64,000 bases of DNA from Clostridium beijerinckii (GTDB taxonomy: Bacteria; Bacillota; Clostridia; Clostridiales; Clostridiaceae), in assembly GCF_018223745.1 (NCBI RefSeq), contig NZ_CP073653.1, forward strand, positions 4,240,001 through 4,304,000, written 5' to 3'. A program made the translations under genes and the position numbers. Below, piece after piece: positions 1 to 8,519 of the stretch (its first letter is position 1; the number at the start of each line of letters is the position of its first letter). The notes beneath the pieces are model-generated. The model was not told the origin of the DNA. It worked only from the letters and a program-made list of their open reading frames with translations, and searched no databases.

Positions 1-802
1 TAAATTCACTTTTAGACACTATCAGACTAACTGTCCAATTAATTCCTGAAACAGGCTTATATGATATATATTGCTTATTAAAGCCATAATATTCAACATT
101 AGTTTCACCTTTGAACATATTTTCATATATTTCTTTTAGTTTTGGTTCGATTTTCTCATCTTTTAATGGATTATATTTAAGAATTAAATCTTTATTAGGA
201 TTTGCAATTACTGTTCCATCTGTTAAATTAAGTGAAGCATAACCATTTTGTTTTACTTTTATAGAAGATATGTATTGTACTAATTCATCAAGTTTTACAT
301 TACCACCCCAGATAGCTTTAATAGTACCATTAACCTTTATCGGAACAGCAACAACTACAGCCATTTTTCCATCTGCCTTACCAAGTAAAGGATCTGATAT
401 CACTGTTTTTCCTGTAGCTAGTAATTCTTTATAATAAGGTCTTTCGCTTATGCTCCCTGTTGTACCTGTAGCCGAATACCAATCTCCATTAGCATCTGAA
501 AGCCAAAATGCACTATATAGAGGAAGACGACTTGTTTCAGAAGACATATAATCTATTATATCCTGCCTACTCCCATTCACAAAAACTGGGCAACTTGCAA
601 TACTTTCCATCTCCGACTTTCTAATATCAAGCCACAATCCAATTTCTTTAGCTGTTGATTGAGTGGTAGAAGTCATGCTTGTCTTCACTTCTGTTTCAAC
701 CATCTGTTTCGTTTCTATATAACTTGTAACCTCCAGTACGGTCATAGATAAACAAATAATAATTATACTAACAACCGTGAGTAAAGTCTTAATACTTTTC
801 AT
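1..802 (-). CDS. Methyl-accepting chemotaxis protein, N-terminal part (runs off left edge)
   Basis: The start is the ATG at 800-802, behind a GATGGGATGA-like ribosome site. The 267 visible codons begin with a single membrane segment (about residues 5-27), followed by a long extracytoplasmic region with double-Cache features, such as the stretch SAFWLSDANGDWYSATGTT and later ERPYYKELLATGK and GYASLNLTDGTVIANP. This is the usual sensor half of a chemoreceptor or a Cache-type kinase. The HAMP and signalling domains lie outside the window, so the receptor call is inferred from architecture; a histidine kinase or diguanylate cyclase with the same sensor remains possible. It reads leftward, downstream of the AtoS-like kinase but 333 bases away, so it probably has its own promoter. 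Confidence 0.7.
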   Translation of the reverse strand, partial: MKSIKTLLTVVSIIIICLSMTVLEVTSYIETKQMVETEVKTSMTSTTQSTAKEIGLWLDIRKSEMESIASCPVFVNGSRQDIIDYMSSETSRLPLYSAFWLSDANGDWYSATGTTGSISERPYYKELLATGKTVISDPLLGKADGKMAVVVAVPIKVNGTIKAIWGGNVKLDELVQYISSIKVKQNGYASLNLTDGTVIANPNKDLILKYNPLKDEKIEPKLKEIYENMFKGETNVEYYGFNKQYISYKPVSGINWTVSLIVSKSEF

Positions 803-1135
803 AAAATCATCCCATCTTTTTATAATTAATATAACGTAATAAATTACTTTTCTTAATGCATAAATACTTCAGACATTTTTTGTATTTCAAATGATACTTT
901 TAAAATTTTATATTACAGTTGAAATCCCTATACCAAAAAGCGACATTAAAGAGTGAGATTATTTTTTGTGAACTCTATTTATTTTGAGCTACTTTACCAT
1001 CAGTGCAATATTAATAGCATTAGCTTGTCATACTATTAATATTAACGTGCTCTGTTATGCAACATAATTTTATCTATTTTTAAGATTACAAGTCTTAAAT
1101 TGTATTTAATATATTTTTCTATATTTAAATTTACA
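803..1135. other. Gene-free gap upstream of the chemoreceptor
   Basis: This AT-rich stretch lies between the kinase stop and the chemoreceptor start. I see no open frame, strong hairpin or recognisable sigma-28 box; it presumably holds the chemoreceptor promoter. Confidence 0.4.
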
Positions 1136-2959
1136 CTATACTTCCTTAATTCCACTTTCATAAGGCAAGTATATTGTAAATGTACTTCCAATACCAACTA
1201 TACTTTCGGCTCGAATGTATCCTTGGTGAATTTCTATGATTTTGTTACTAACAGCAAGTCCTAGTCCCGTACCTGTATCCTTTGTAGTAAAAAAAGGATC
1301 AAAAATCCTAGGTAAACTTTCCTGATCAATCCCTTTTCCATTGTCTTCTATGATAATCTCAATCCCTTTAATCACCCTTTGTGTTGTAACTGTAATTTTT
1401 CCGTTTTCTTGAGGCATAGCTTGTGTCGCATTTAGTAATAGGTTAACTAAAACTTGTTTAATAAGCTGAGCATCAACTGAAATAGCTTCAATTGATTGAT
1501 CAAAATGTGTTTCTAAAACAACAATCTCCTTTTTTATACTCGGTAAAAGTAAAAAAAGAGAATTTTCCACAAGTTCGTTGATATTGATTGATGTCACATA
1601 GTGTTTTGAAGGTTTAGCAAAATACAAGAGATCTTCAATAACGCCGTTAAGACGATCAACCTCTTTCAATACAACGTTTCCAAAAATCCGTGTCGAATTA
1701 TCCTTTGGCAATTCATCCACCAAAATTTGCACACTCCCTGAAATAGCTGATAGAGGATTACGTATTTCATGAGCTACACCGGCAGCAAGCTCTCCAACTG
1801 CGGCAAGACGATCTAATCTCCTTACATAATCCTCAAAAGCCTTATGCTCTGATAAATCTTTGAAAACTAAAACTACACCCAATACATTATTATTATTACA
1901 TAGCATAGATGTGCTGACACTAATTGGAATAATTGCACCGTCCGAACGAGTAAATTCTGCTTCATATCCCATAATTTTTTTACCGACACGTAAAGTTTCT
2001 AGCACTATGTCAAGAACTTTAGCATTCCCGGAGAATAGATCTTTATAATTAACTCCAATCACATCTTTATTTAATCCCATAATAGACCAAGCAGCAGCGT
2101 TTATCTCTGTTATCTTTTCATCATTATCAATTGTAATAATTCCATCTACCATACTCTCCATAATAATTTCTGTATGTGAACGTGTATTCATTAGACTTTG
2201 AGCCATTCCATTAATGGCAGAAGCAATCTTTCCAAATTCACCATTAATTTCTGGCAATCGTTGACTTAAATCATTGCCCAAACTAGATAGTCCTTTAATA
2301 ATACCATTAACGGAATTAGAAACTCTATTTGCTAAAGTCATACTTATACTTAGCCCAACAACTAAAGCAATAGCCAACCCTTCGTACATCACAATTTCCA
2401 TCTCATTTATTTGACGCTCTATGCTTTCAGTCATTTCATTAGCCCATACGTATCCGATTACATTATTATTTCGAATGATCGGAACCATGGCATTTAGAAT
2501 ATTTCCTCTAACCATCTTACCACTTGCAGTCAAAGGTATCCCCTTTTCCATTACTTCCCGGCCCAAATGTTCTTGACTTATTGATTGTCCAACCGTAGTG
2601 TCATATTCAGAACCTGGTCCATATGTAATAATACAATCGAGATCTTTAGAATAATACCCAGCTCCTACTCCGGGATTTCCCGAAACAATTTTTTCCGTAA
2701 CTCCTGATAGTCTTTGATTAAGTAGTCGTACCTTTTCGTCATGCGAAGCACTCTTAGCTTCTATAGATAATAAGGATTCAAAATCACCTTCCATACTAGC
2801 ATCTAAAGTTCTTGCTATTCCATAGAGCTTGCTTTCCTTCTCTGAATTCATAGCTTTTTCCGCACTATAAATTAGTATATAGCCACTTCCAATAAGCGGT
2901 ACTACCACCGCAAGTGCAAGAATAATTATAAGCTTATAACGCATACTAAGAAGCCTCAT
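1136..2959 (-). CDS. AtoS-like sensor histidine kinase (Cache-HAMP-PAS-HisKA-HATPase)
   Basis: This 607-residue membrane kinase matches the length and layout of E. coli AtoS. Visible in order are TM1 (about 9-30), an extracytoplasmic sensor (31-185), TM2 (190-210), HAMP (211-262), PAS (265-375), a HisKA domain with the NtrB/AtoS-type H-box HEIRNPLSA, and an ATPase domain with N-box LLNATQAM, G1 EDNGKGID, F-box IFDPFFTT and G2 GTGLGLAV. Kinases of this type usually phosphorylate a sigma-54 activator (AtoC/NtrC class). It sits last in a leftward cluster with an AtoE permease, a dehydrogenase and a CoA-transferase, whose first gene has a sigma-54 promoter. That suggests it senses a short-chain acid or acetoacetate, which is inference. 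No partner regulator is visible. The start follows GGGGG at a 7-base spacing. Confidence 0.88.
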   Translation of the reverse strand: MRLLSMRYKLIIILALAVVVPLIGSGYILIYSAEKAMNSEKESKLYGIARTLDASMEGDFESLLSIEAKSASHDEKVRLLNQRLSGVTEKIVSGNPGVGAGYYSKDLDCIITYGPGSEYDTTVGQSISQEHLGREVMEKGIPLTASGKMVRGNILNAMVPIIRNNNVIGYVWANEMTESIERQINEMEIVMYEGLAIALVVGLSISMTLANRVSNSVNGIIKGLSSLGNDLSQRLPEINGEFGKIASAINGMAQSLMNTRSHTEIIMESMVDGIITIDNDEKITEINAAAWSIMGLNKDVIGVNYKDLFSGNAKVLDIVLETLRVGKKIMGYEAEFTRSDGAIIPISVSTSMLCNNNNVLGVVLVFKDLSEHKAFEDYVRRLDRLAAVGELAAGVAHEIRNPLSAISGSVQILVDELPKDNSTRIFGNVVLKEVDRLNGVIEDLLYFAKPSKHYVTSININELVENSLFLLLPSIKKEIVVLETHFDQSIEAISVDAQLIKQVLVNLLLNATQAMPQENGKITVTTQRVIKGIEIIIEDNGKGIDQESLPRIFDPFFTTKDTGTGLGLAVSNKIIEIHQGYIRAESIVGIGSTFTIYLPYESGIKEV

Positions 2960-3072
2960 CAGGATACCCCCATAAATATTAATATTTTATACATATATCT
3001 CATTTATAATTATGATATTTCTACATTTTCGTGTCAAGCAAGTGCAAATCCTTGCGGCATAATAATTAGATT

Positions 3073-3116
3073 ACCCCACTAAGTAAGCGTTTGTGTTGAA
3101 ATCTACTTAGCAGGGT
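3073..3116 (-). other. Intercistronic hairpin between CoA-transferase and kinase genes
   Basis: Arms at 3073-3085 and 3104-3116 pair over 13 positions with a two-base internal mismatch. No U-tract follows in the leftward direction, so this is more likely a processing, stability or partial attenuation element than a full terminator. It could lower kinase expression relative to the metabolic genes. Confidence 0.4.
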
Positions 3117-3169
3117 ATTTATGGACAAGGTATATTCTTCGAATTGCAATTAAGAACTTATTAAATCAA

Positions 3170-4696
3170 CTATTTAAACATATTTTCATCCATAAGCTTT
3201 AATTCAGGAGATATTATTGGCTTAAAATCCATATTATCTAGAATATCCTTTTCTAAATTTATTCCTGGAGCTATTTCTTCTAAAAGTAACCCCTCTTTAG
3301 TTAACTTAAATACGGCTCTTTCTGTAACATAAAGGACAGTTTGTCCAATACTTGATGCATATTCACCACTAAAAGTAATTTGCTCGACAGCATCCACAAA
3401 TTTCTTAGCCTTACCTTCATTTTCTATTATTAATTTACCTTCTCCAATTTTTACTTTTAAACCACCAGCTGTAAATGTGCCACAATATATTAACTTCTTA
3501 GCATTTTGAGTTATATTAATAAACCCACCACAACCTGCAATCTTAGGTCCAAACTTACTAACATTTATATTACCCGATTTGTCACATTGTGCTAATCCCA
3601 AGAAAGCTACATCAAGACCGCCTCCATCATAAAAATCAAATTGGCTGGATTGGTCCAGTATGCAAACCGGATTTGTTGAAGCTCCAAAACTTAGTCCACC
3701 TGCTGGTACGCCACCTACTCCACCTGGCTCTACAGTTAAAGTCATTTGATCTGCAATACCTTCTTCATTAGCAACTATAGCTATTCCTTCTGGTATGCCA
3801 ATACCTAAATTAGTAACAGCATTTGGTACTAGTTCCTTAGCACATCTTCTTGCTATTACCTTCCTTTCATTAAGTGGTAATGGTTCTATTGAATCCACTG
3901 GTACCTTAGTATCTCCACAATATGCTGGATTAAAGTTTTCACTAAAAGTTTGCATTTGGTTTTCTGTTGATGCAACAACTATAGCATCAACATATATTCC
4001 TGGGATTTTAACTTTTCTTGGATCAAGTGAACCTTTAGTTACAACCTTTTCAACTTGTAGTATTACTATCCCCCCTGAATTTTTAGCAGCTTGAGCCATT
4101 GCTGTTGCATCAAGTGTTAAAGCCTCTTTTTCCATTGTTGCATTTCCGTCTTCATCTGCATAAGTAGCCCTTAAAAGTACAACATCTATCGGAAACGCTT
4201 TATATAGCAAATATTCCTTCTCTTCAATATTAACTACTTTTACAATATCCTCTTTTGTAATTTCATTAAGTTTACCACCTTCAATTCTAGGATCTATAAA
4301 TGTTTTCAATCCAACATGAGTAATTGTTCCCGGCTTTCCAGCTGCAATGTCTCTATACAAATGTGATATAACTCCTTGAGGTAAATTATATGCTTCTACT
4401 TTATTTTCTAAAGCTAGTTTTTGAAGCTTTGGTGTCAATGCCCAATGTCCCCCTATTATTCTGTGAACTAACCCCTCATAACCAAGGTGATTTAATCCTC
4501 TATCTTTACCATCACCTTGACCAGCTGCAAAAACTAATGTTAAATTGTTAGGAACATGCCTTTTTAAATATTGTTTTTCTATTTCTAATGTAATTTGTTC
4601 TGGATGGGCACATCCAACAAATCCACCTACTGCAACAGTAGCTCCATTTTTTATTAAATCAACCGATTGTTCTATAGAGATTACTTTTGACTTCAT
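3170..4696 (-). CDS. Acyl-CoA:acetate/propionate CoA-transferase (fused alpha-beta, YdiF/Pct type)
   Basis: This 508-residue protein is a fused family I CoA-transferase. The N-terminal half carries the alpha-type SVDLIKNGATVAVGGF opening, and the C-terminal half the beta-type NLGIGIPEGIA and TVEPGGVGGVPAGG motifs. The glutamate in TVEPGG is residue 323, close to the catalytic Glu324 reported for Clostridium propionicum propionate CoA-transferase, and would form the glutamyl-CoA thioester. The enzyme should move CoA between acetate, propionate, butyrate or acetoacetate, activating imported acids without ATP. It is distinct from the two-subunit CtfA/CtfB encoded at 19.3-20.6 kb. GGGAGGG lies 8 bases before the start. 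The gene is 58 bases downstream of the dehydrogenase gene, so one transcript is likely. Substrate preference cannot be read from sequence. Confidence 0.88.
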   Translation of the reverse strand: MKSKVISIEQSVDLIKNGATVAVGGFVGCAHPEQITLEIEKQYLKRHVPNNLTLVFAAGQGDGKDRGLNHLGYEGLVHRIIGGHWALTPKLQKLALENKVEAYNLPQGVISHLYRDIAAGKPGTITHVGLKTFIDPRIEGGKLNEITKEDIVKVVNIEEKEYLLYKAFPIDVVLLRATYADEDGNATMEKEALTLDATAMAQAAKNSGGIVILQVEKVVTKGSLDPRKVKIPGIYVDAIVVASTENQMQTFSENFNPAYCGDTKVPVDSIEPLPLNERKVIARRCAKELVPNAVTNLGIGIPEGIAIVANEEGIADQMTLTVEPGGVGGVPAGGLSFGASTNPVCILDQSSQFDFYDGGGLDVAFLGLAQCDKSGNINVSKFGPKIAGCGGFINITQNAKKLIYCGTFTAGGLKVKIGEGKLIIENEGKAKKFVDAVEQITFSGEYASSIGQTVLYVTERAVFKLTKEGLLLEEIAPGINLEKDILDNMDFKPIISPELKLMDENMFK

Positions 4697-4754
4697 AATT
4701 AATCCCTCCCACTTTATCTTACTTTATTTATTCAATAGCCTTAATTACTTCAGC

Positions 4755-5693
4755 TTATTTTTTAGCATCTCTATCTAAGAAATATAAAAGCACTTCCGCA
4801 CGCTCTTTTTCTTTACTTTCTATAAATTCTGGTGACCAATTATAGAATCCTTGTTTACTCTTCTTTCCTGAGTTCCCTGATTCAACCATATACTGCATTA
4901 ACTTAGATGGCTCAGTATAACTGCATAAATCTTTAAATAAGTATGAAGAAATATTATTGAATATATCTAAACCTCCTAAATCTGCACTACATAATGGTCC
5001 AGTAACAGGAAGCCTTCTTCCATGACCATACTCCATGGCTTTATCTACTTCCTCAGGCTTTGCCCAGCCTTTTTCTACTATATATAAAGCTTCTCTAAGC
5101 AACGCTAATTGTAGGCGATTTCCTATAAACCCCAAACATTCCTTTTCCATACGAACAGATTTTTTTCCTATAAAATCAACCCATTTCATAACTTTTACTA
5201 TTGTATCCTCTGATGTTTTTTCTCCTGGAACTACTTCAACTAAAGGAATTAATTGTGGTGGATTCCAAAAATGCGCAACTGCTATTCTCTCTGGATTTTT
5301 TGTATATTTAGCTATATCTGTTGGACTTAATCCTGACGTATTAGTTGCTAAAATTACACTTGGTGGACAAAGCTCATCTAATTGCTTAAATATTTCTTGT
5401 TTAAGCTCTAAATCTTCTGCCAACGATTCTATTATAAGGTCAACATTTTTAGTAGCTTCTTCAATACTTTTAACTCCTTTTATTTTATTTAGGATTTCTT
5501 TATACCCACTATCTTCTAACTTTCCTTCAGCTTTCAAAAGATTTAAACTAGCCTTTATACTATTAAAGCCTCGTTCTAAACTTGCATCTGACCTACCATA
5601 CATAACTACATTTAACCCAGCCTTGGCAGAAAATAATGCTATACCATGTCCCATAGTTCCGGTACCTAATACTGCTATATTCTTTATATCCAT
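4755..5693 (-). CDS. 3-hydroxyacyl-CoA dehydrogenase (Hbd/FadB2 type)
   Basis: The chosen start (ATG at 5691-5693, 8 bases after AAAGGA) gives 312 residues; an in-frame ATG at 5702 is possible. The Rossmann motif is GTGTMGHG (10-17), and the His-Glu pair is H141 in HFWNPP and E153 in LVEVVPG, as in 3-hydroxyacyl-CoA dehydrogenases. The C-terminal domain ends with KSKQGFYNW, the usual tail motif. It should interconvert 3-hydroxybutyryl-CoA and acetoacetyl-CoA, or a related pair. After beta-2 the sequence reads VVMYGRSD in place of the acidic residue typical of NAD-dependent enzymes, which hints at NADP(H) use (inference). Neighbours are the acid permease upstream and the CoA-transferase downstream; no thiolase or crotonase is nearby. 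Confidence 0.87.
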   Translation of the reverse strand: MDIKNIAVLGTGTMGHGIALFSAKAGLNVVMYGRSDASLERGFNSIKASLNLLKAEGKLEDSGYKEILNKIKGVKSIEEATKNVDLIIESLAEDLELKQEIFKQLDELCPPSVILATNTSGLSPTDIAKYTKNPERIAVAHFWNPPQLIPLVEVVPGEKTSEDTIVKVMKWVDFIGKKSVRMEKECLGFIGNRLQLALLREALYIVEKGWAKPEEVDKAMEYGHGRRLPVTGPLCSADLGGLDIFNNISSYLFKDLCSYTEPSKLMQYMVESGNSGKKSKQGFYNWSPEFIESKEKERAEVLLYFLDRDAKK

Positions 5694-5761
5694 TTTTATC
5701 ATCCTTTCTCTCCATATATTTAATTTTCCATATAATAATGTTAGTATAATCAAACTTTAAC

Positions 5762-5825
5762 CTTGCAGATTTCAGACTATAGTCTGATACTATTAACTGA
5801 TAAAAATACGTATAAAATCCGCAAG
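5762..5825 (-). other. Hairpin with perfect 16-bp palindrome between atoE and the dehydrogenase
   Basis: An outer stem (5762-5772 with 5815-5825, 11 pairs, one G-U) encloses the perfect palindrome TCAGACTATAGTCTGA at 5772-5787. It lies downstream of the atoE stop and upstream of the dehydrogenase start. It could be an mRNA processing element or an operator for a second promoter; no U-tract follows. Confidence 0.45.
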
Positions 5826-5881
5826 TATCAAATAAGTTATAAGGGCTAGATTTAAACGTACTTTTTTACTTCTTTCAATTG

Positions 5882-7207
5882 TTAAAATAAAGCTAATCCA
5901 ACACCAAATATTAAAGCACCTACAATTAAGGTTGTTACACAAAATCCCATAATATCACGAACTTTAAGACCTGCTATAGCTAAAGCTGGTAGTGCCCAGA
6001 ATGGTTGCGCCATATTCATCCAAGCCTCACCATATGCAATTGCCATAGCTGCTTTCCCCATATCTGCACCAAGTGCTTGCGCAGCTGGCATTATAAATGG
6101 CCCTTGTACAACCCAATGTCCACCACCAGATGGAACAAAGAAGTTAATTATTCCTGAACTTAAAAACGCAAAAATTGGGAATGTATGAGTATTTGATATA
6201 CTAACAAAGCCACTTGTAATCATTCCACCTAATCCTGACAAATCCATCATGCCTTGTATACCCGCATAGAAAGGAAATTGTACCATTATACCAGCTGTTC
6301 CTTTTGCTCCATCAACTATAGCCTGCATATAAGATACAGGACTACCATGAAGAATGATACCTGCAAAGAACATAATCATATTTACAGCGTTTACATCCAT
6401 AGAACCACCATTCATGAAGTAATAAACCATATAGCAAACCCCAAGAATACCAATTAGCCATGCAATAATTCTGCTGTTTTCAACGCGTACTGCAAATGTT
6501 TTTTCAGTTATAGTATCAGTACTAGTCTCATTTGCTGCCTCTGCTGCTAATAATGCTGGGTCAATCTCCACAACATCCTCATCTTTAGGCATCATCATTC
6601 TTGTCATTAAAGGTAATATTATTATTAAAGCAACAGTTATAAAGATATTAAACGGAGCAAAAATAGTATCACCTAGCGGAATTAATCCGATTGTCGCTTC
6701 CATTGGATTCCCTTTAGTTGCTGCCAAAAGTGGAATTGAACCAGATAAGCCTCCATGCCAAGTCATAAAACCAATATAGGCACACGCGATCAATAAACGA
6801 TAATCTGTATGTCGCACCTTTTTGGCAACTTCTTTTGCAAGTAAAGCACCAACAATTAGACCAAATCCCCAATTAATAATATTAGCAACCGCTGCAACAA
6901 ATGTAACAAGCATAATAGCTTGAGCTGGTGTTTTAGGCACTCCTGCAATCTTTTGCAGAATACGTTTAACAGGTGGTGAACTAGCCAATGCATTACCAGT
7001 GACTAAAATTAACGCCATTTGCATACCAAATGCTAGAAGATTCCAAAAACTCTTACCCCAAAATCCTATCATATCAATTGGAGTATGGCCAGTAAATATA
7101 ATACCTGAAATAAACATAATCAATGTTAAAATCATTGCAAAAACAAGTGGGTCTGGAAGAAATTTTTGAACAATAGCTGTAAAAAATTTAGATAATCCTT
7201 TTATCAT
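5882..7207 (-). CDS. atoE: Short-chain fatty acid permease, AtoE family
   Basis: This 441-residue polytopic membrane protein opens with FLPDPLVFAMILTL and contains NFFVPSGGGHWVVQGP and GEAWMNMAQPFWALP, signatures of the AtoE short-chain fatty acid transporter family. About ten to twelve hydrophobic helices are visible, with one charged cytoplasmic loop near residues 203-245. It should carry butyrate, acetoacetate or similar short acids across the membrane. It is the first gene of the leftward cluster that continues with the dehydrogenase, CoA-transferase and AtoS-like kinase, paralleling the E. coli ato locus. AGGGAGG lies 7 bases before the ATG. A sigma-54 promoter sits 66-83 bases upstream of the start codon. 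Confidence 0.92.
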   Translation of the reverse strand: MIKGLSKFFTAIVQKFLPDPLVFAMILTLIMFISGIIFTGHTPIDMIGFWGKSFWNLLAFGMQMALILVTGNALASSPPVKRILQKIAGVPKTPAQAIMLVTFVAAVANIINWGFGLIVGALLAKEVAKKVRHTDYRLLIACAYIGFMTWHGGLSGSIPLLAATKGNPMEATIGLIPLGDTIFAPFNIFITVALIIILPLMTRMMMPKDEDVVEIDPALLAAEAANETSTDTITEKTFAVRVENSRIIAWLIGILGVCYMVYYFMNGGSMDVNAVNMIMFFAGIILHGSPVSYMQAIVDGAKGTAGIMVQFPFYAGIQGMMDLSGLGGMITSGFVSISNTHTFPIFAFLSSGIINFFVPSGGGHWVVQGPFIMPAAQALGADMGKAAMAIAYGEAWMNMAQPFWALPALAIAGLKVRDIMGFCVTTLIVGALIFGVGLALF

Positions 7208-7272
7208 TTTTTTGCCTCCCTATGTTTAATATTTAACAAACAAGCTTGCTTTGTTACTACACTTTATTTAAT

Positions 7273-7290
7273 AAGCAAAACATATGCCAA
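7273..7290 (-). promoter_or_regulatory. Sigma-54 (-24/-12) promoter of the atoE cluster
   Basis: Read on the minus strand the site is TTGGCATATGTTTTGCTT. It matches TGGCA at -24 and TTGCT at -12, with exactly ten bases between GG and GC, the fixed spacing of RpoN promoters. The predicted transcription start near 7263 would give a leader of about 56 bases before the AtoE ATG. This fits control by an AtoC/NtrC-class activator. Confidence 0.8.
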
Positions 7291-7422
7291 ATTCATATTT
7301 CTAAGAATTAAAAATAACTTTTAAACAATTAATGTCGTTAAAAAACAAATTTTGCCTTATTAAGACACTTTGACGATTTTATGTTAAGAAAATTTTTTCA
7401 AAAATTAAAACATAAAAAAGCG

Positions 7423-7470
7423 AAAAAGTTCACACTTATATTTATTTCCAAAAATAAGTGTGAACTTTTT
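7423..7470 (-). terminator. Perfect 17-bp inverted repeat upstream of the atoE promoter
   Basis: Arms 7423-7439 and 7454-7470 are perfectly complementary around a 14-base loop. The left arm begins with five A residues, so leftward transcripts end in a U-run and it could terminate the membrane-protein gene at 7580-7942. It also sits about 130-200 bases upstream of the sigma-54 promoter, the usual range of an activator site, so a dual or alternative operator role is possible. Confidence 0.5.
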
Positions 7471-7480
7471 ATACAATATC

Positions 7481-7500
7481 TGTGCAAAACTATGCGCACT
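7481..7500. promoter_or_regulatory. Candidate activator site upstream of the sigma-54 promoter
   Basis: The imperfect dyad TGTGCAAAACTATGCGCACT lies about 200 bases upstream of the -24/-12 promoter. It recalls the GTGCAAA/CTATGC elements of the E. coli AtoC sites, but the resemblance is loose and the call is inference. Confidence 0.25.
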
Positions 7501-7537
7501 TTCTATTTAATGTTTATTCTTCAAAAATACTTAATTA

Positions 7538-7569
7538 CTACTGGTCAAGAATATTTTTTTGATCAGTAG
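7538..7569 (-). terminator. Hairpin just after the 7580-7942 gene
   Basis: Arms CTACTGGTCAA (7538-7548) and TTGATCAGTAG (7559-7569) pair with one G-U, eleven bases past the stop codon. There is no clear U-tract after it; it may work with the stronger inverted repeat at 7423-7470. Confidence 0.4.
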
Positions 7570-7579
7570 CGCATTTATT

Positions 7580-7942
7580 TTAATCTTTAGTATCCTTGCG
7601 AATTAAATATTTTTCTATCTTTCTCACAATTTTACTTCTTATCAAATAAAAATAGGCAAAGTAAATTACGATATATATGTACATTGAAATCTGATATCTA
7701 TATTTATCAGCATAAAGTGAAATTAAGACGCCTGCATAGAGGATAATAGCTGAATATAAATTTAATTTTCCTAAATTACTCAAGTACTCATTAACATTTG
7801 TAATTTCATATATCTTTTCTGTTTTCGATAATTTTTTATTAATTATAGCTTCTGGTTTTTTAAATATGTAAAATACTCCGTTAAGAGCATATATTAAAAA
7901 TATTATTGAACATATAGCTAAAGTAAAAATATAAAAATTCAT
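7580..7942 (-). CDS. Small membrane protein of unknown function
   Basis: I do not recognise this 120-residue protein. It has an N-terminal hydrophobic helix (about 3-25), a charged middle (KKPEAIINKKLSKTEKIYE), two more helices (about 60-80 and 84-104) and a basic tail (RSKIVRKIEKYLIRKDTKD), consistent with a three-helix inner-membrane protein. The AT-rich context and possible terminator behind it support a real single gene. It stands alone between the atoE promoter region and a MITE-like element, so context gives no function. Confidence 0.6.
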   Translation of the reverse strand: MNFYIFTLAICSIIFLIYALNGVFYIFKKPEAIINKKLSKTEKIYEITNVNEYLSNLGKLNLYSAIILYAGVLISLYADKYRYQISMYIYIVIYFAYFYLIRSKIVRKIEKYLIRKDTKD

Positions 7943-8049
7943 AACTATCTCCTTCCATATATATATTGTAATTAATTTTCTACATTCTATGTTTACTTAA
8001 GCATTTGACTTGCTAGAGTTCAAGTGCAAATTTATTATTTCAGCGTATA

Positions 8050-8428
8050 TACAGATAAACAACTTAGGAATTTTATTTATTAGATGAACATATTTACAAG
8101 GTTTCTAAAACTTTAAGTTCGTATCTTCACTAGAAATCATAAATATATTTGTGTAGAAAACATTTGAAAATGAGCTGTTAAAGGTTCTTAGCTGTAGGTT
8201 GTTCCATTTTAGCTTGTGAAGTGAGAGTCCAAAATTTTATTTTGGGTTCTCGAACTTCCTCAGTGAATGTAATGAGTCGAGCTTCCCTAGGAAAGTTGGA
8301 GCATGCTAAAGTGGATACAACCTGTTGCTTAGAAGCTTCAGCGATATTTTCATAGCTTTTCGGAATCAAAATATTTATGATTTCGGTAAGTTATCACATA
8401 AATGCAGTTTTAAATTTAGGTATCTATA
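8050..8428 (+). mobile_element. MITE-like palindromic element, copy 1
   Basis: The ends are TACAGATAAACAA (8050-8062) and a degenerate match of the inverted end finishing TATCTATA (8428). The interior holds a long imperfect palindrome: the arm from about 8183 (TTCTTAGCTGTAGGTTGTTC) pairs with the arm ending about 8335 (ACAACCTGTTGCTTAGAA). The same flanking blocks recur at 16240-16550, inverted at 13605-13885, and in deleted form at 15867-15988 and 30954-31078. No transposase is encoded; a 63-codon open frame inside (8178-8369, minus) is a by-product of the palindrome. Confidence 0.7.
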
Positions 8429-8450
8429 TATTATAAAATTCCTAAATAAA

Positions 8451-8485
8451 AAATATCGCAAATTCATATGAATACCGCGATATTT
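8451..8485 (-). terminator. Terminator of the soluble chemoreceptor gene
   Basis: Arms AAATATCGC (8451-8459) and GCGATATTT (8477-8485) pair, with an inner palindrome ATTCATATGAAT. In the leftward direction the stem is followed by TTTTTTATTT, giving a good intrinsic terminator about 35 bases past the stop at 8520. Confidence 0.7.
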
Positions 8486-8519
8486 TAATATCTATATTAT
8501 TTATTATTGTTGCTTAAAA

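Noticed and set aside
7381..7569. 62-codon rightward open frame
   Set aside because: It is made up of the 17-base inverted repeat and AT-rich flanks upstream of the atoE promoter; no ribosome site and no protein-like composition.
8178..8369. 63-codon leftward open frame
   Set aside because: It lies wholly inside MITE copy 1 and is produced by the palindrome; the other copies do not keep the frame.
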